NCBI GenBank assembly: GCA_963932465.1
Contig: OZ010792.1
Span: forward strand, 514,709,100-514,773,099
Direction: 5' to 3'
Source of the DNA: Maratus speciosus
Taxonomy: Eukaryota > Arthropoda > Arachnida > Araneae > Salticidae
Length of the DNA stretch: 64,000 nt
Under the pieces are notes generated by a model. It saw nothing but the letters and a program-made list of their open reading frames with translations, was not told the DNA's origin and searched no databases. How positions within the stretch are numbered: the stretch's first letter is position 1; each line of letters opens with the position of its first letter. A program made the translations under genes and the position numbers. Below are positions 49,701-52,411 of the stretch, in pieces.

Positions 49701-49735
49701 GGATTCTCATTAAAAGATTTCTTCTTCTTAAAGGC
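5796..49735 (-). CDS. PUM3: PUM3 / Puf-A (KIAA0020, Puf6-like) pumilio-family protein, 11 exons seen, 3' end outside window
   Basis: Join, minus strand, in order: 49735-49664, 44091-43778, 39621-39546, 39393-39300, 38177-38111, 29448-29379, 18195-18091, 17989-17886, 11984-11810, 7621-7487, 5938-5796. Every junction has AG acceptor and GT donor, and all phases agree, giving about 451 codons without a stop. The product has a Lys/Ser-rich N-terminus (about 130 residues), then a run of Puf repeats that follows the human PUM3 order closely: FAFAHDTVRVLE, LSKSMYGKFLVMKIL, VVKHSLIHHVLLQFF, TKDGSRVAMHCVWHG, EHGHMVLLALFDCVDDT, NVHGKKVLIYLLNPRDP. From family knowledge, PUM3/Puf6 are nucleolar proteins with an L-shaped array of 11 Puf repeats that bind RNA or DNA with little sequence specificity and act in 60S subunit and pre-rRNA maturation. 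Human PUM3 is 648 residues, so about 170-200 C-terminal residues should lie left of position 1. The start codon is unresolved: the first in-frame ATG seen lies in the second exon listed (near 44037). Identification is from memory of the family. Confidence 0.93.
5939..7486. other. PUM3 intron, no feature recognised
   Basis: A-rich sequence with a short purine run near 6134. A less AT-rich patch at 6690-6790 (ATGCCCCGAGCAGCGGTCAC) stands out but I could not identify it. Confidence 0.5.
7487..7621 (-). CDS. PUM3: PUM3 exon, Puf repeat (MVLLALFDCVDDT)
   Basis: The exon is 135 nt, 45 codons, phase 0, with a CTTGTAG acceptor and AAG|GTGAGT donor. It encodes DRKIIIKKMKTFVKKIAMEE and then HGHMVLLALFDCVDDTTLID, equivalent to human 'DRKVIVKTMKTYVEKVANGQYSHLVLLAAFDCIDDTKLV'. 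A Tigger-like element begins 58 bp upstream of the acceptor. Confidence 0.96.
7861..8222 (+). pseudogene. Tigger-like transposase C-terminal remnant, frameshifted
   Basis: The first part reads LANVWHNIWPERIFGD and EEEFSFTTFKVKRPQF. A frameshift near 7990 is needed to continue as AIYELIQHAKSKNAL, KRDIDNWLSIDEN and an acidic SSSSEDEDE tail before a stop at 8222. The order 'NxWxxLWP', then 'DIDxWLxxDE', then an acidic tail fits Tigger/jerky-type transposases (DDE superfamily). The catalytic core is absent. Confidence 0.75.
8228..8261. repeat. Poly-A tract
   Basis: Over 30 consecutive A follow the Tigger remnant. Similar tracts occur at 5732-5771, 9893-9921, 18058-18085 and 22617-22643. Confidence 0.9.
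8610..9890. other. PUM3 intron, no feature recognised
   Basis: A less AT-rich patch at 9010-9480 has a 65-residue minus-strand ORF without recognisable similarity. I see no terminal repeats or splice-supported exon. Confidence 0.4.
10013..10061 (+). mobile_element. Right-end fragment of the CAGGGGTGATTCTG element
   Basis: The phrases TTTTTCGGAAAATTCAGAAC and AGAATCACCCTTG match the right end at 16392-16420. No partner left end is visible nearby, so this is a truncated copy. Confidence 0.5.
10062..11809. other. PUM3 intron with simple repeats only
   Basis: It holds a poly-A/poly-G run (11010-11039) and a TA microsatellite (11371-11392). A loosely repeated segment (about 11065-11125 and 11205-11260) shares GCATTACTTTGGATTCTGCAG and a nearby CTGAGAGAAAG. 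Confidence 0.5.
11810..11984 (-). CDS. PUM3: PUM3 exon, two Puf repeats (VKHSLIHHV and DGSRVAMHCVWHG)
   Basis: The exon is 175 nt with an ATTGTAG acceptor and AAA|GTAAAA donor (a weak donor). It encodes KSVVKHSLIHHVLLQFFMNC and later LREVVPEILHTKDGSRVAMH and CVWHGDNK. These are the most conserved blocks of PUM3 ('VIKHSLVHKVFLDFF' and 'HTHDGARVAMHCLWHGTPK' in human), and the best single piece of evidence for the family. Confidence 0.97.
12240..12425. repeat. ~30-bp minisatellite, short diverged locus
   Basis: About six units like ACGATTGGTGAAATTCGTAA separated by T-runs, in the same orientation as the array at 15050. Confidence 0.65.
12500..12606. repeat. Direct duplication of a ~45-bp segment
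   Basis: TATTAATGACACAATATACT near 12502 recurs near 12558 as TATTAATGGCACAATATACT, each followed by GATACTGAAGAATTCTGC. The close match implies a recent local duplication. Confidence 0.8.
14990..16420 (+). mobile_element. Minisatellite-carrying TIR element (CAGGGGTRATTCTG family), left terminus not found
   Basis: It has leader TTTTCAGAAAGGTTACAGCA near 14996, a poly-C patch, about 45 minisatellite units, then the conserved tail ATGTCCGAATTTTCGAACTT and the right terminus GACAGAATTACCCCTG at 16420. The left terminus seen at 26334 is missing here. It interrupts the pogo-like element. Confidence 0.65.
15050..16340. repeat. Minisatellite, ~30-bp unit, about 45 copies
   Basis: The unit consensus is TTTTTCCGCGATCTTTTGAC followed by GAAATTTGCG, recurring every 28-31 bp with indels and point changes. 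The array is interrupted by a T-run at 15849-15876. Because the period is close to a multiple of three and stops are rare, long pseudo-ORFs appear on both strands. Confidence 0.95.
16434..16860. other. Unassigned GC-richer segment between minisatellite and Tigger N-terminus
   Basis: It contains TTTGGCGAGT and CGACGCCTGGCGAATGC motifs reminiscent of the hAT-type element at 32149-32934, and a 95-residue minus-strand ORF I do not recognise. It may be another decayed insertion inside the pogo-like element. Confidence 0.3.
17680..17849. mobile_element. 170-bp TA-flanked MITE (pogo/Tc1-like)
   Basis: Ends CAGTAAACTCTATCTAAGAT and (reverse) CAGTAAACTCTCTGTAAGGC, with TA on both sides inside TA-rich microsatellites. 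It ends 36 bp from the donor of the PUM3 exon at 17886. Confidence 0.8.
17886..17989 (-). CDS. PUM3: PUM3 exon, Puf repeat (NLAELLEQKPE)
   Basis: The exon is 104 nt with a TTATTAG acceptor and AA|GTAAGT donor. It encodes ESNIHNLAELLEQKPETKVS and then VMNSMKEELMKVLE, matching human 'SADHRTLDKVLEVQPEKLELIMDEMKQIL'. A 170-bp TA-flanked MITE ends only 36 bp downstream of the donor. Confidence 0.94.
18091..18195 (-). CDS. PUM3: PUM3 exon, Puf repeat (EAADVVETAFNECA)
   Basis: The exon is exactly 35 codons, phase 0 to phase 0, with a TTTAACAG acceptor and AAA|GTGAGT donor. It encodes EAADVVETAFNECANALQRF and then QMIQEFYGSSYRLFK, parallel to human 'EASAIVEYAYNDKAILEQRNMLTEELYGNTFQLYK'. Only 101 bp separate it from the next exon, and a 27-bp poly-A/T tract begins almost at the donor. 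Confidence 0.95.
18196..18776. other. PUM3 intron, no feature recognised
   Basis: AT-rich sequence with no terminal repeats, tandem arrays or coding signal that I can see. Confidence 0.5.
18779..19358 (+). mobile_element. mariner-like MITE with long terminal inverted repeats
   Basis: Ends CAGTGAGTCTAAAATCATAG and (reverse) CAGGGTGAGTCTAAAATCCT continue as near-identical arms of roughly 170-190 bp (GGACATCACAAGGATTCAGA in both). TA flanks both sides. Between the arms a plus-strand remnant reads FKNITSSVHLRCAS and, after a frame change, QGRNFKHLLDD, like the C-terminal 'CxxxxGxHFEHLL' of Tc1/mariner transposases. Confidence 0.85.
19695..19873. mobile_element. Foldback MITE with GGTACTTTTCGG ends
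   Basis: GGTACTTTTCGGTTAGTCGG at the left matches the reverse of CCGGCAAACCGAAAAGTACC at the right, with further pairing through CAGTGTTAT and ATAACACTG. Between them are TA/CA microsatellites. I see no convincing target duplication. Confidence 0.75.
20296..20685. repeat. Two direct copies of a 198-bp unit
   Basis: TTTGATGACGCTCTTTCATA occurs near 20297 and again 198 bp later, and the following ~190 bp appear identical, ending TAGATAAGAATTCAAG each time. This is a recent tandem duplication, or an assembly artefact. Confidence 0.92.
20347..22454. mobile_element. Candidate hAT-like element, CAGGGTTGTT ends, TSD not found
   Basis: Left CAGGGTTGTTAAAAATCATG (also present in the duplicated unit at 20545) and right (reverse) CAGGGTTGTTTGATTTAAAT share the CAGGGTTGTT terminus used by hAT elements. 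Flanks do not match, possibly because of the tandem duplication on the left or the minisatellite insertion on the right. Confidence 0.5.
21351..21756. mobile_element. Candidate element with CAGGGATTTGTTTAGGA ends
   Basis: Left CAGGGATTTGTTTAGGAAAA and right (reverse) CATGGGTCTGTCCAGGATTT resemble each other. Interior phrases (AGGGCCCTTCACAAAATTCT) recur near 42050, 30980 and 58660. No target duplication was found. Confidence 0.4.
22455..22905 (-). mobile_element. Minisatellite-carrying TIR element, minus orientation
   Basis: Read on the minus strand it begins CATGGGTGATTCTGAG (near 22903), then carries the shared leader TTTTCTGAAAGGTAACAGCA, the TCCCTCCCGGCAC-type segment, and about ten minisatellite units to 22470. 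It abuts the right end of the hAT-like element at 22454. Confidence 0.6.
22470..22790. repeat. ~30-bp minisatellite, inverted orientation, with a ~120-bp internal duplication
   Basis: Units read GCAAATTTCGTCAAAGGGCC on the plus strand. A block containing TTCTTCAGAGAATCACAAAA is present twice, near 22570 and 22690. The Lys/Asn-rich ORFs (22389-22910) come from poly-A and this array. Confidence 0.9.
23400..23640. repeat. Direct repeats beside the 23681 element
   Basis: TAGATATAGGTACTTATGTA near 23436 recurs near 24716 (TAGATATAGGTATTTATGTA), followed by GTGTCA and GCAAGACATTTTGTC in both, so it flanks the TIR element. A second pair, GTCTAGGGTTTAAAATGTAG, recurs within 23520-23610. Confidence 0.7.
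23681..24610. mobile_element. TIR element CAGACCTGCCAACT with exact 6-bp TSD ACAATG, carrying minisatellite
   Basis: Ends CAGACCTGCCAACTTTTGAA and (reverse) CAGACCTGCCAACTGCTACG; ACAATG at 23675-23680 and 24611-24616. The interior holds a degenerate tandem region, minisatellite units at about 23930-24110, and an embedded right terminus GGAACAGAATCACTCCTG ending near 24454, which belongs to the CAGGGGTGATTCTG family. I cannot assign a superfamily. Confidence 0.75.
25089..25598 (-). pseudogene. piggyBac transposase, internally deleted (N-terminus joined to C-terminus)
   Basis: An ATG at 25598 opens an acidic start (MMDLYSDESVASGDEGYCSN), as in piggyBac transposases. This runs directly into ILNVAAINVSILLM and FRNKRFFLETLRLFLSEQ, which correspond to segments near the C-terminal end. 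It finishes with the Cys/His zinc-binding tail (KRCAFCPSNKDRKSRFMCQK, then CVEHQYVFC). The DDD catalytic core is missing, and a GT microsatellite plus G-run adds a proline/His/Thr insert. The single frame stays open for 169 codons. Confidence 0.85.
26089..26136. repeat. 48-bp near-perfect palindrome
   Basis: TTTTACTTCTAAGCGGCTAA pairs with TTAGCCACTTAGAAGTAAAA around an AT-rich centre with one mismatch. Partial copies of the same arm follow to 26171, then a second hairpin of AATCTGTTTTT and its inverse to about 26225. These could extrude as cruciforms. Confidence 0.85.
26430..27530. repeat. Minisatellite, ~30-bp unit, about 38 copies
   Basis: Units like GCGATCCTTTGACGAAATTT recur with T-runs. 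Near 27105-27150 part of the leader (CCGGTTCTAATTATGTG) reappears inside the array, indicating an internal duplication. Confidence 0.95.
27880..29378. other. PUM3 intron, no feature recognised
   Basis: AT-rich sequence; a somewhat GC-richer patch at 28270-28500 has no recognisable terminal repeats or coding similarity. Confidence 0.45.
29379..29448 (-). CDS. PUM3: PUM3 exon, inter-repeat helix
   Basis: The exon is 70 nt with a TATATAG acceptor and ACT|GTAAGTAT donor. After the completed Gly it encodes MKKQKEAVMAAFNGNVTKLM and then KHT, matching human 'SKPQIAEIIRSFKGHVRKMLRHA'. It is flanked by the two longest introns of the gene (8.7 and 11.2 kb), both packed with repeats. Confidence 0.94.
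30422..30495 (-). repeat. tRNA-like sequence (tRNA pseudogene or SINE head)
   Basis: On the minus strand 74 nt begin GTCTGGGATGGCTCAGTTTG and end CTGGTCCAGAC. Acceptor arms GTCTGGG and TCCAGAC pair. A box A-like TGGCTCAGTTTG and box B-like GGTTTGAATCC are present at normal spacing. The anticodon arm is irregular (GGCTTCAGCC, no U33) and there is an extra base before the D stem, so I do not call a functional tRNA. Confidence 0.6.
30884..32140. other. Intron with repeat fragments
   Basis: 30935-31070 shares GGGACC/AGGTCGCAAATTT phrases with 58640-58715. A TA then GA microsatellite lies at 31706-31738. 32015-32140 belongs to the repeat family also seen at 58990-59062 plus 60448-60540 (GATTTGGTAGGTAGGTACTT here, GATTTGGCAGGAAGGTACTT there). 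Confidence 0.5.
32149..32934. mobile_element. hAT-type MITE, CAGGGTTCTCGCTG ends, 8-bp TSD (7/8)
   Basis: Left CAGGGTTCTCGCTG and right (reverse) CAGGGTTCTTGCTG match 13 of 14. Flanks are GTTGAGAT (32141-32148) and GCTGAGAT (32935-32942). Subterminal TTTGGCGA and TCGCCAAA motifs are also inverted. No transposase is present. Confidence 0.85.
33252..33325. mobile_element. Possible very short TTAA MITE
   Basis: TTAA at 33248-33251 and 33326-33329 flanks inverted ends CCACATCACC and (reverse) CCAATTCACC. A CCCCGACTTATCTCGGGG hairpin lies inside. Confidence 0.35.
33570..34095. repeat. Minisatellite, ~30-bp unit, inverted orientation
   Basis: Units such as GCAAATTTCGTCAAAGGATC recur about 17 times with A-runs between. 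No leader or terminus of the usual carrier elements was recognised beside it. Confidence 0.9.
34727..36163 (+). mobile_element. TIR element CATACCTACCAAC with exact 6-bp TSD AAAGTG, carrying minisatellite
   Basis: Ends CATACCTACCAACATGT and (reverse) CATAGTTGCCAACTTGT; AAAGTG at 34721-34726 and 36164-36169. The interior has leader TTTTCTGAAAGGTTACAGCA at about 35009, a G-run, then the array at 35080-36090, and a terminal hairpin ATCCGTACATTGTACGG. The termini resemble the CAGACCTGCCAAC element at 23681. Confidence 0.75.
35080..36090. repeat. Minisatellite, ~30-bp unit, about 34 copies
   Basis: Units such as GCGATCTTTGACGAAATTCG recur. Many here alternate between GACAAAATTAGCG and GACGAAATTCGCG forms. 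ORFs on both strands across it are repeat artefacts. Confidence 0.95.
36540..37090. repeat. Degenerate tandem repeat, ~120-bp unit (GTATGCTGCTGAAGGCAGTG)
   Basis: Four to five units with CTGCTGAAGGCAGT, then TAGATTTTCATTAAAAA and ATCATACAAATTC. It closes with ATTATCACAGGCATGGGCAA. The same unit and closing phrase occur at 40455-40690. Confidence 0.75.
37100..38110. other. PUM3 intron, no feature recognised
   Basis: AT-rich sequence. The 93-residue plus-strand ORF at 37485-37766 is Ile/Phe/Lys-rich, as expected by chance here. Confidence 0.5.
38111..38177 (-). CDS. PUM3: PUM3 exon, Puf repeat (LSKSMYGKFLVMKIL)
   Basis: The exon is 67 nt with a TCTTATAG acceptor and GG|GTAAGT donor. It encodes DDIVNLSKSMYGKFLVMKIL and then RY, equal in position to human 'DDLVELSKAKYSRNIVKKFLMYG'. 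The split Gly codon (GG|T) joins to the exon at 29448 across an 8.7-kb intron. Confidence 0.95.
38370..38510. repeat. Local duplication of an AAAGCTTATTAAAAT / AGCTTTAAAGG segment
   Basis: AAAGCTTATTAAAATAAGCT with TTTAAAGGCACATTTTAAAA near 38386-38420 recurs near 38440-38495, each followed by ATAGATTAAAAATATTT. Confidence 0.7.
39300..39393 (-). CDS. PUM3: PUM3 exon, Puf repeat (FAFAHDTVRVLE)
   Basis: The exon is 94 nt with an ATTTTCAG acceptor and AAAG|GTAAAC donor. It encodes FAFAHDTVRVLECVFAEG followed by TEEHRTLVFEEIK, the strongly conserved 'IAFAHDSTRVIQCYIQYGNEEQR' Puf repeat. It is separated from the preceding exon by only 152 bp. Confidence 0.95.
39546..39621 (-). CDS. PUM3: PUM3 exon, first Puf-domain helices
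   Basis: The exon is 76 nt with a TTTCAG acceptor and GAG|GTATTT donor. It encodes REDCSSDKKSQLLKQISNLI and then TGRVKE, matching the human 'RKDCDKEKR..LMSDLQKLIQGKIK' block that opens the PUM domain. It leaves in phase 0. Confidence 0.92.
39982..40250. repeat. Inverted repeat with CTGAAGA-hairpin-CGAAAC motif
   Basis: The left arm (GACACATAACCTTGCTTAAT, GGTACACAAAACACGAACTT) is repeated inverted at the right (AAGTTCTTGTTTTGTGTACC, ATTAAGTAAGGTTATGTGTC), about 100 bp each with a ~45-bp centre. On the minus strand the left arm reads CTGAAGACGGCTGTAGAAAT then AGCTCGAAACATAG. It is probably two head-to-head ends of one retroelement-like unit. Confidence 0.8.
40455..40690. repeat. Second locus of the ~120-bp tandem repeat
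   Basis: TGCTGCCGAAGGTAGTG and TTTGTTTGGATAGATTTTCA followed by ATTATCACAGGCCAGGCAAC match the array at 36540-37090. Confidence 0.75.
41207..41884. mobile_element. hAT-type MITE, perfect 8-bp TSD AACTTAAG
   Basis: Left CAGGGGTGTAAAAATT and right (reverse) CAGGGGTGTAAAAATA; AACTTAAG at 41199-41206 and 41885-41892. Near the right end GTCGCCCGGGCGACCTGGCG forms a GC-rich palindrome. The plus-strand ORF at 41559-41885 has no recognised similarity. Confidence 0.9.
42012..42110. repeat. Fragment of the CAGGGATTTGT repeat family
   Basis: CAGGGATTTGTGTAGGAAGA and CTTCACAAAGTTCTTTGTCT match the element near 21351-21500; only one end is seen. Confidence 0.5.
42256..43602. mobile_element. hAT-type element, TAGAGGTYTGCAYGGGC ends, perfect 8-bp TSD AGACAGAC
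   Basis: Left TAGAGGTTTGCATGGGCCCG and right (reverse) TAGAAGCCTGCATGGGCTCG; AGACAGAC at 42248-42255 and 43603-43610. Same family as 55484 and 59071. No transposase is recognisable. It contains a TTAA-type MITE at 42716-43108. Confidence 0.9.
42716..43108. mobile_element. GGCTGTTCTCAA MITE, copy A
   Basis: Starts GGCTTTTCTCAAATCC and ends GAATCACC followed by TTAA (the left TTAA is mutated to ATAA). Interior phrases such as GAGAAAATACTGTCAAAGTT are shared with copies B-D. Confidence 0.75.
43778..44091 (-). CDS. PUM3: PUM3 exon, basic nuclear-targeting region to start of the helical domain
   Basis: The exon is 314 nt, entering in phase 0 and leaving two bases (CG) that complete an Arg codon in the next exon. 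It encodes a Lys/Glu/Ser-rich stretch with clusters such as KRKSEEGESSPSKKMKL, a likely nuclear or nucleolar localisation signal. It ends LLKTYWEDLRR, which matches the family's 'KQIWEELRRKDC' helix. The first in-frame ATG of the whole frame is here (KNMPKKN, near 44037), so this could be the translation start if the upstream exons are untranslated. Confidence 0.88.
44092..44824. other. PUM3 intron, no feature recognised
   Basis: AT-rich. GGTTCATACTCATTTTCACA near 44655 is echoed by GGTTCATACTTACTTTCCCA near 44797, a weak local duplication. Confidence 0.5.
44833..47323. mobile_element. hAT-type element, CAGGGTTG ends, perfect 8-bp TSD GTAAGCAC
   Basis: Left CAGGGTTGTTTGGTTTAAAC and right (reverse) CAGGGTTGGTAAAAAACCGG; GTAAGCAC at 44825-44832 and 47324-47331. 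Subterminal GGTTTAAACC palindromes occur near both ends (44852-44880, 47262-47275). It carries MITE copy B; no transposase recognised. Confidence 0.9.
45882..46303. mobile_element. GGCTGTTCTCAA MITE, copy B, TTAA flanked
   Basis: TTAA at 45878-45881 and 46304-46307; ends GGCTGTTCTCAACTGC and (reverse) GGTTGTTCTAAAATCT; 422 bp, inside the hAT-type element 44833-47323. Confidence 0.85.
47340..48170. other. PUM3 intron or flank, no feature recognised
   Basis: AT-rich, with a short TA microsatellite at 47493-47505. Confidence 0.5.
48176..49139. repeat. ~960-bp inverted repeat (two ~430-bp arms)
   Basis: The left arm (AAAAGGTAGAAAACC, AATAATACATAAAAAGCAGC, AAACAGCTGTTTCGAATCTA) is repeated inverted on the right through the whole arm, e.g. 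TAGATGTCGCTACTTGTCCA at 48888 versus its reverse at 48405. At the outer edges each arm reads, outward, CTGAAGAAGAATCTTGTTTG then TAGATTCGAAACAGC (ACTAAAGAAG on the right). The centre holds TTATGTTAAAAAAC and its inverse. It looks like two head-to-head copies of one element end. Confidence 0.88.
49664..49735 (-). CDS. PUM3: PUM3 exon, Lys-rich N-terminal segment
   Basis: The exon is 72 nt, phase 0 at both ends, flanked by TTTAG acceptor and GTAAGA donor. It encodes 24 residues beginning AFKKKKSFNENPKIVQ and ending TNKK. This suits the basic, low-complexity N-terminal tail of PUM3 proteins, which is poorly conserved; the support is frame continuity and splice sites rather than similarity. Confidence 0.7.
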
Positions 49736-50057
49736 CTAAACATTAAAAAAGAATCATTTTTATACAAAGAAAAACAATGATTCTAAGATAAATAAAAATT
49801 CAAATTCTTATTAATTTAACGATATTGTTGCTTGAAGTGCCAATATTAAGATATCATTGGAAGAAACATAATCTCAATACATCTTTTTATTAATTACCAC
49901 TGAAATTTATTACAATTAAAAATGAGATAAAATTATTAAACTAGTTGCTAAATCAATTGCAAACATGCACACTTTTAATTAATGAACAATTAAAATAAAA
50001 TAAACTTTAAAAAAATATACTGACTGATTTAAAAAAAGCACTAAAAATAATAAAATA

Positions 50058-50553
50058 GAATATTTAATACATGATTTATCACATTGCTAACTATGCATAG
50101 AGCCAACATAGTGAAAAATGTCCAAGCCAGGAATGGAACCTGGAACCCTTGGAATAGCACTCCATTTAAGATATGAGGACAATACCCAGCTTAGCATCTC
50201 TCACTAATATATGTTGGTAAGGCTGAAACTGCAGCACAAGGTGGAACAGCCTTCATGAACACACAATCTTGCGGCGTAACATGAGACACAAATAAACCCA
50301 TCATCGGTGAATACATATATATAATTTTTAATTAATTATCAACAGTGAAATTATGCTTGAAATTATTGAATATTTAATACATGATTTATCTCATTGCTAA
50401 CTAAACGTAGAGCCAACATAGTGAAAAATGTCCAAGCCGGAAATCGAACCCGGAACCCTTGGAATAGCACTCCTAGTTCTCTACCATTTAAGCTATGAGG
50501 ACGATACTCTACGCTGATTCAATAATTTCAAACGTAATTTCACTGATGATAAT
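50058..50553. repeat. Duplicated tRNA-like unit, second copy flanked by 36-bp inverted repeats
   Basis: A segment beginning GAATATTTAATACATGATTT occurs at 50058 and again at 50368. Both contain a tRNA-like stretch and the phrase GAGCCAACATAGTGAAAAAT. The second copy is bordered by ATTATCAACAGTGAAATTAT (50334) and its inverse ATAATTTCACTGATGATAAT-like end (to 50553), making a compact ~220-bp TIR unit. Confidence 0.75.
50431..50503 (-). repeat. tRNA-like sequence with intact box A and box B
   Basis: On the minus strand GTCCTCATAGCTTAAATGGT begins the unit and GGTTCGATTTCCGGCTTGGAC closes it (GTCC and GGAC pair, acceptor only partly paired). The T arm CCGGG/TCCGG with TTCGATT loop is good; an anticodon arm with loop GTGCTAT could give GCT. 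The sister copy at 50128-50196 lacks about ten bases. Probably a tRNA-derived SINE-like sequence rather than an active tRNA. Confidence 0.6.
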
Positions 50554-50583
50554 CAGGGTTGGCATTTTTGCCAGCAAAAACTG

Positions 50584-51030
50584 GCAAATTCTTAATTGTC
50601 TTTAATGTGCAATAAAATCTATAAGCTAATAAGGATCATGATGATATAAACAAATAAATTTAATAGAATACATATCATTTAATATTTTTATTTAATTTGT
50701 TAATTAATAAATATAATTAAATATTTTTACATATTTTAAAACTTTATTAAATAGGTGGGATTCAGTCTAATACTTAGGAATTTAATAACCAAATTAAAAA
50801 TCAGGCAAAAATGGCAAATTCTTGTTTGTCTTTAATGTGTAATAAAATTTTATAAGCTAATAAGGATACTGATGATATAAACAAATAGATTTAACAGCAT
50901 ATCATTTAATATTTTTATTTAATTTGTTAATTAATAAATATAATTGAATATCGTTACATATTTTAAATCTTTATTAAATAGGTGGGATTCAGTCTAATAC
51001 TTAGGAATTTAAGAAACAAATTAAAAATCA
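50584..51030. repeat. Direct duplication of a ~225-bp unit
   Basis: TGTCTTTAATGTGCAATAAA near 50599 recurs as TGTCTTTAATGTGTAATAAA near 50827, and both continue to TAGGTGGGATTCAGTCTAAT and ACTTAGGAATTTAA. Confidence 0.88.
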
Positions 51031-51680
51031 GATTTTTTTTTTTTTTTTTAAGTAAAGTATTTTCTCAGCCATTAATATTTTTTAATTATCAAAAGGTTTT
51101 ATATAACTTTGCTACTTTTGTTTTATGTAATGAGTTTTAAAAATATGTAAATATTTAAGTCTTTGGTACTAATTTATAATTATTTATCTGATGAAAGTAG
51201 TCTGTTACAGATAAAAAAGTAATTAAATTAAATTGAAAATTATATACTGAAAAAACTCTGTTATGTCTTATTAGGAAACTAGAAATTTAATCTCCATTGA
51301 CAAGTAAAGGATCTTATAACACAATTAAAACCTATATCGATCGCTTTAGATGTGATGAAAAAAAAAAAAAAATTAAACTACCACAGCAGATGCTTGTCAT
51401 GTATGGTACAATCTTTTGAAAAATGAGGAGTTAAAACCACATTTTTCAAAATTAAAAGAGCTATCTTGAACAAGCGGTTTTGCCATGTCATCTTGTAGCA
51501 TATTTGTTACATCCAAAATACAGAAATGAACTTTTAAATTATGAAAAAAAAAAGAAAGCTGTAAAGCATGGTTGTGTAAAATTAATCTCGACTTTATATC
51601 TTATATTATTAATTTCGAGTTAAAAGAAAAACCCTTTCCAAATTCCTATTTTGCAGAAGAAATGATCAGTAGTGTCAGTG

Positions 51681-51938
51681 CTTATTAACTGGTGGAGAAG
51701 TATCGAAAAAGTTTGTGATATTTCAAAAGACTTCTGTTCATTTGTCTCACACCTTCAAATATGTCCAGCAAGTAGTACTGCCATCGAAAGATCTTTTTCA
51801 GTTTTTTCATTTGTGCAAACTAAAATTTGAAATAAACTGTCAACAAATACTCTTTCAAAACTAGTTTATCGTTATGCTATGCTAAAACAGCAAAAATTAG
51901 GTTGTGATGGAGATATCGCTGAATTATTTGGAATTTAA
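51681..51938 (+). pseudogene. hAT transposase C-terminal dimerisation region, one in-frame stop
   Basis: One frame reads LINWWRSIEKVCDISKDFCS, then CPASSTAIERSFSVFSFVQT followed by KI, a stop where Arg is usual, and NKLSTNTLSKLVYRYAMLKQ to a stop at 51938. The WW, P-ASS-A-ERSFS and 'KxRNRLxxxxxxKLV' motifs are the hallmark of the hAT C-terminal domain. Confidence 0.88.
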
Positions 51939-52411
51939 TAGTGTCTGTTTTAAATATAATTTTATATTAAAAAATTGATTTTAGAATATAATTGTTTATT
52001 TGAATTTCTAACACATATATAAACATAAATGCGCTACTCATTTAGAGCCTCCACAGTTCTACTATGTTGTATAAACATGAATAAATAATCAAGTTTTCTA
52101 TTTATTTATACAAAATTAGTAGTATTTTTTTCATTTATAATTTTGTTATAAAAGTTAGTATTCTTTCACAAAATGCATAATTATACTTATTTAATTTAAG
52201 AGTTAAAAAATAAATTTAGAATATTGTTTTTTTAAAGTATTAAGTTTCCTTTTTCTTTCATGAAATACTTTTGTTCTTTTTTTTCTGGGGAAAAAAATTA
52301 AATGGACAACCTATTTTTGCCACCACTTTGGCAAAAACCTATTTTTGCCGGGACGGTTTTAACCAGGTTTTTTTCCACCTATGGCAAAAAGTTACCAACC
52401 CTGTTGATAAT

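Larger units (their letters stand above)
50554..52403 (+). mobile_element. hAT element, CAGGGTTGG ends, 8-bp TSD (7/8), transposase C-terminal remnant
   Basis: Left CAGGGTTGGCATTTTTGCCA and right (reverse) CAGGGTTGGTAACTTTTTGC; flanks ATGATAAT (50546-50553) and TTGATAAT (52404-52411). The interior has a ~225-bp direct duplication and hAT transposase remains. Confidence 0.9.

Noticed and set aside
50431..50503. Functional tRNA-Ser(GCT) gene
   Set aside because: The acceptor is only partly paired and the long variable arm expected of tRNA-Ser is absent; a duplicated, TIR-enclosed context points to a repeat.
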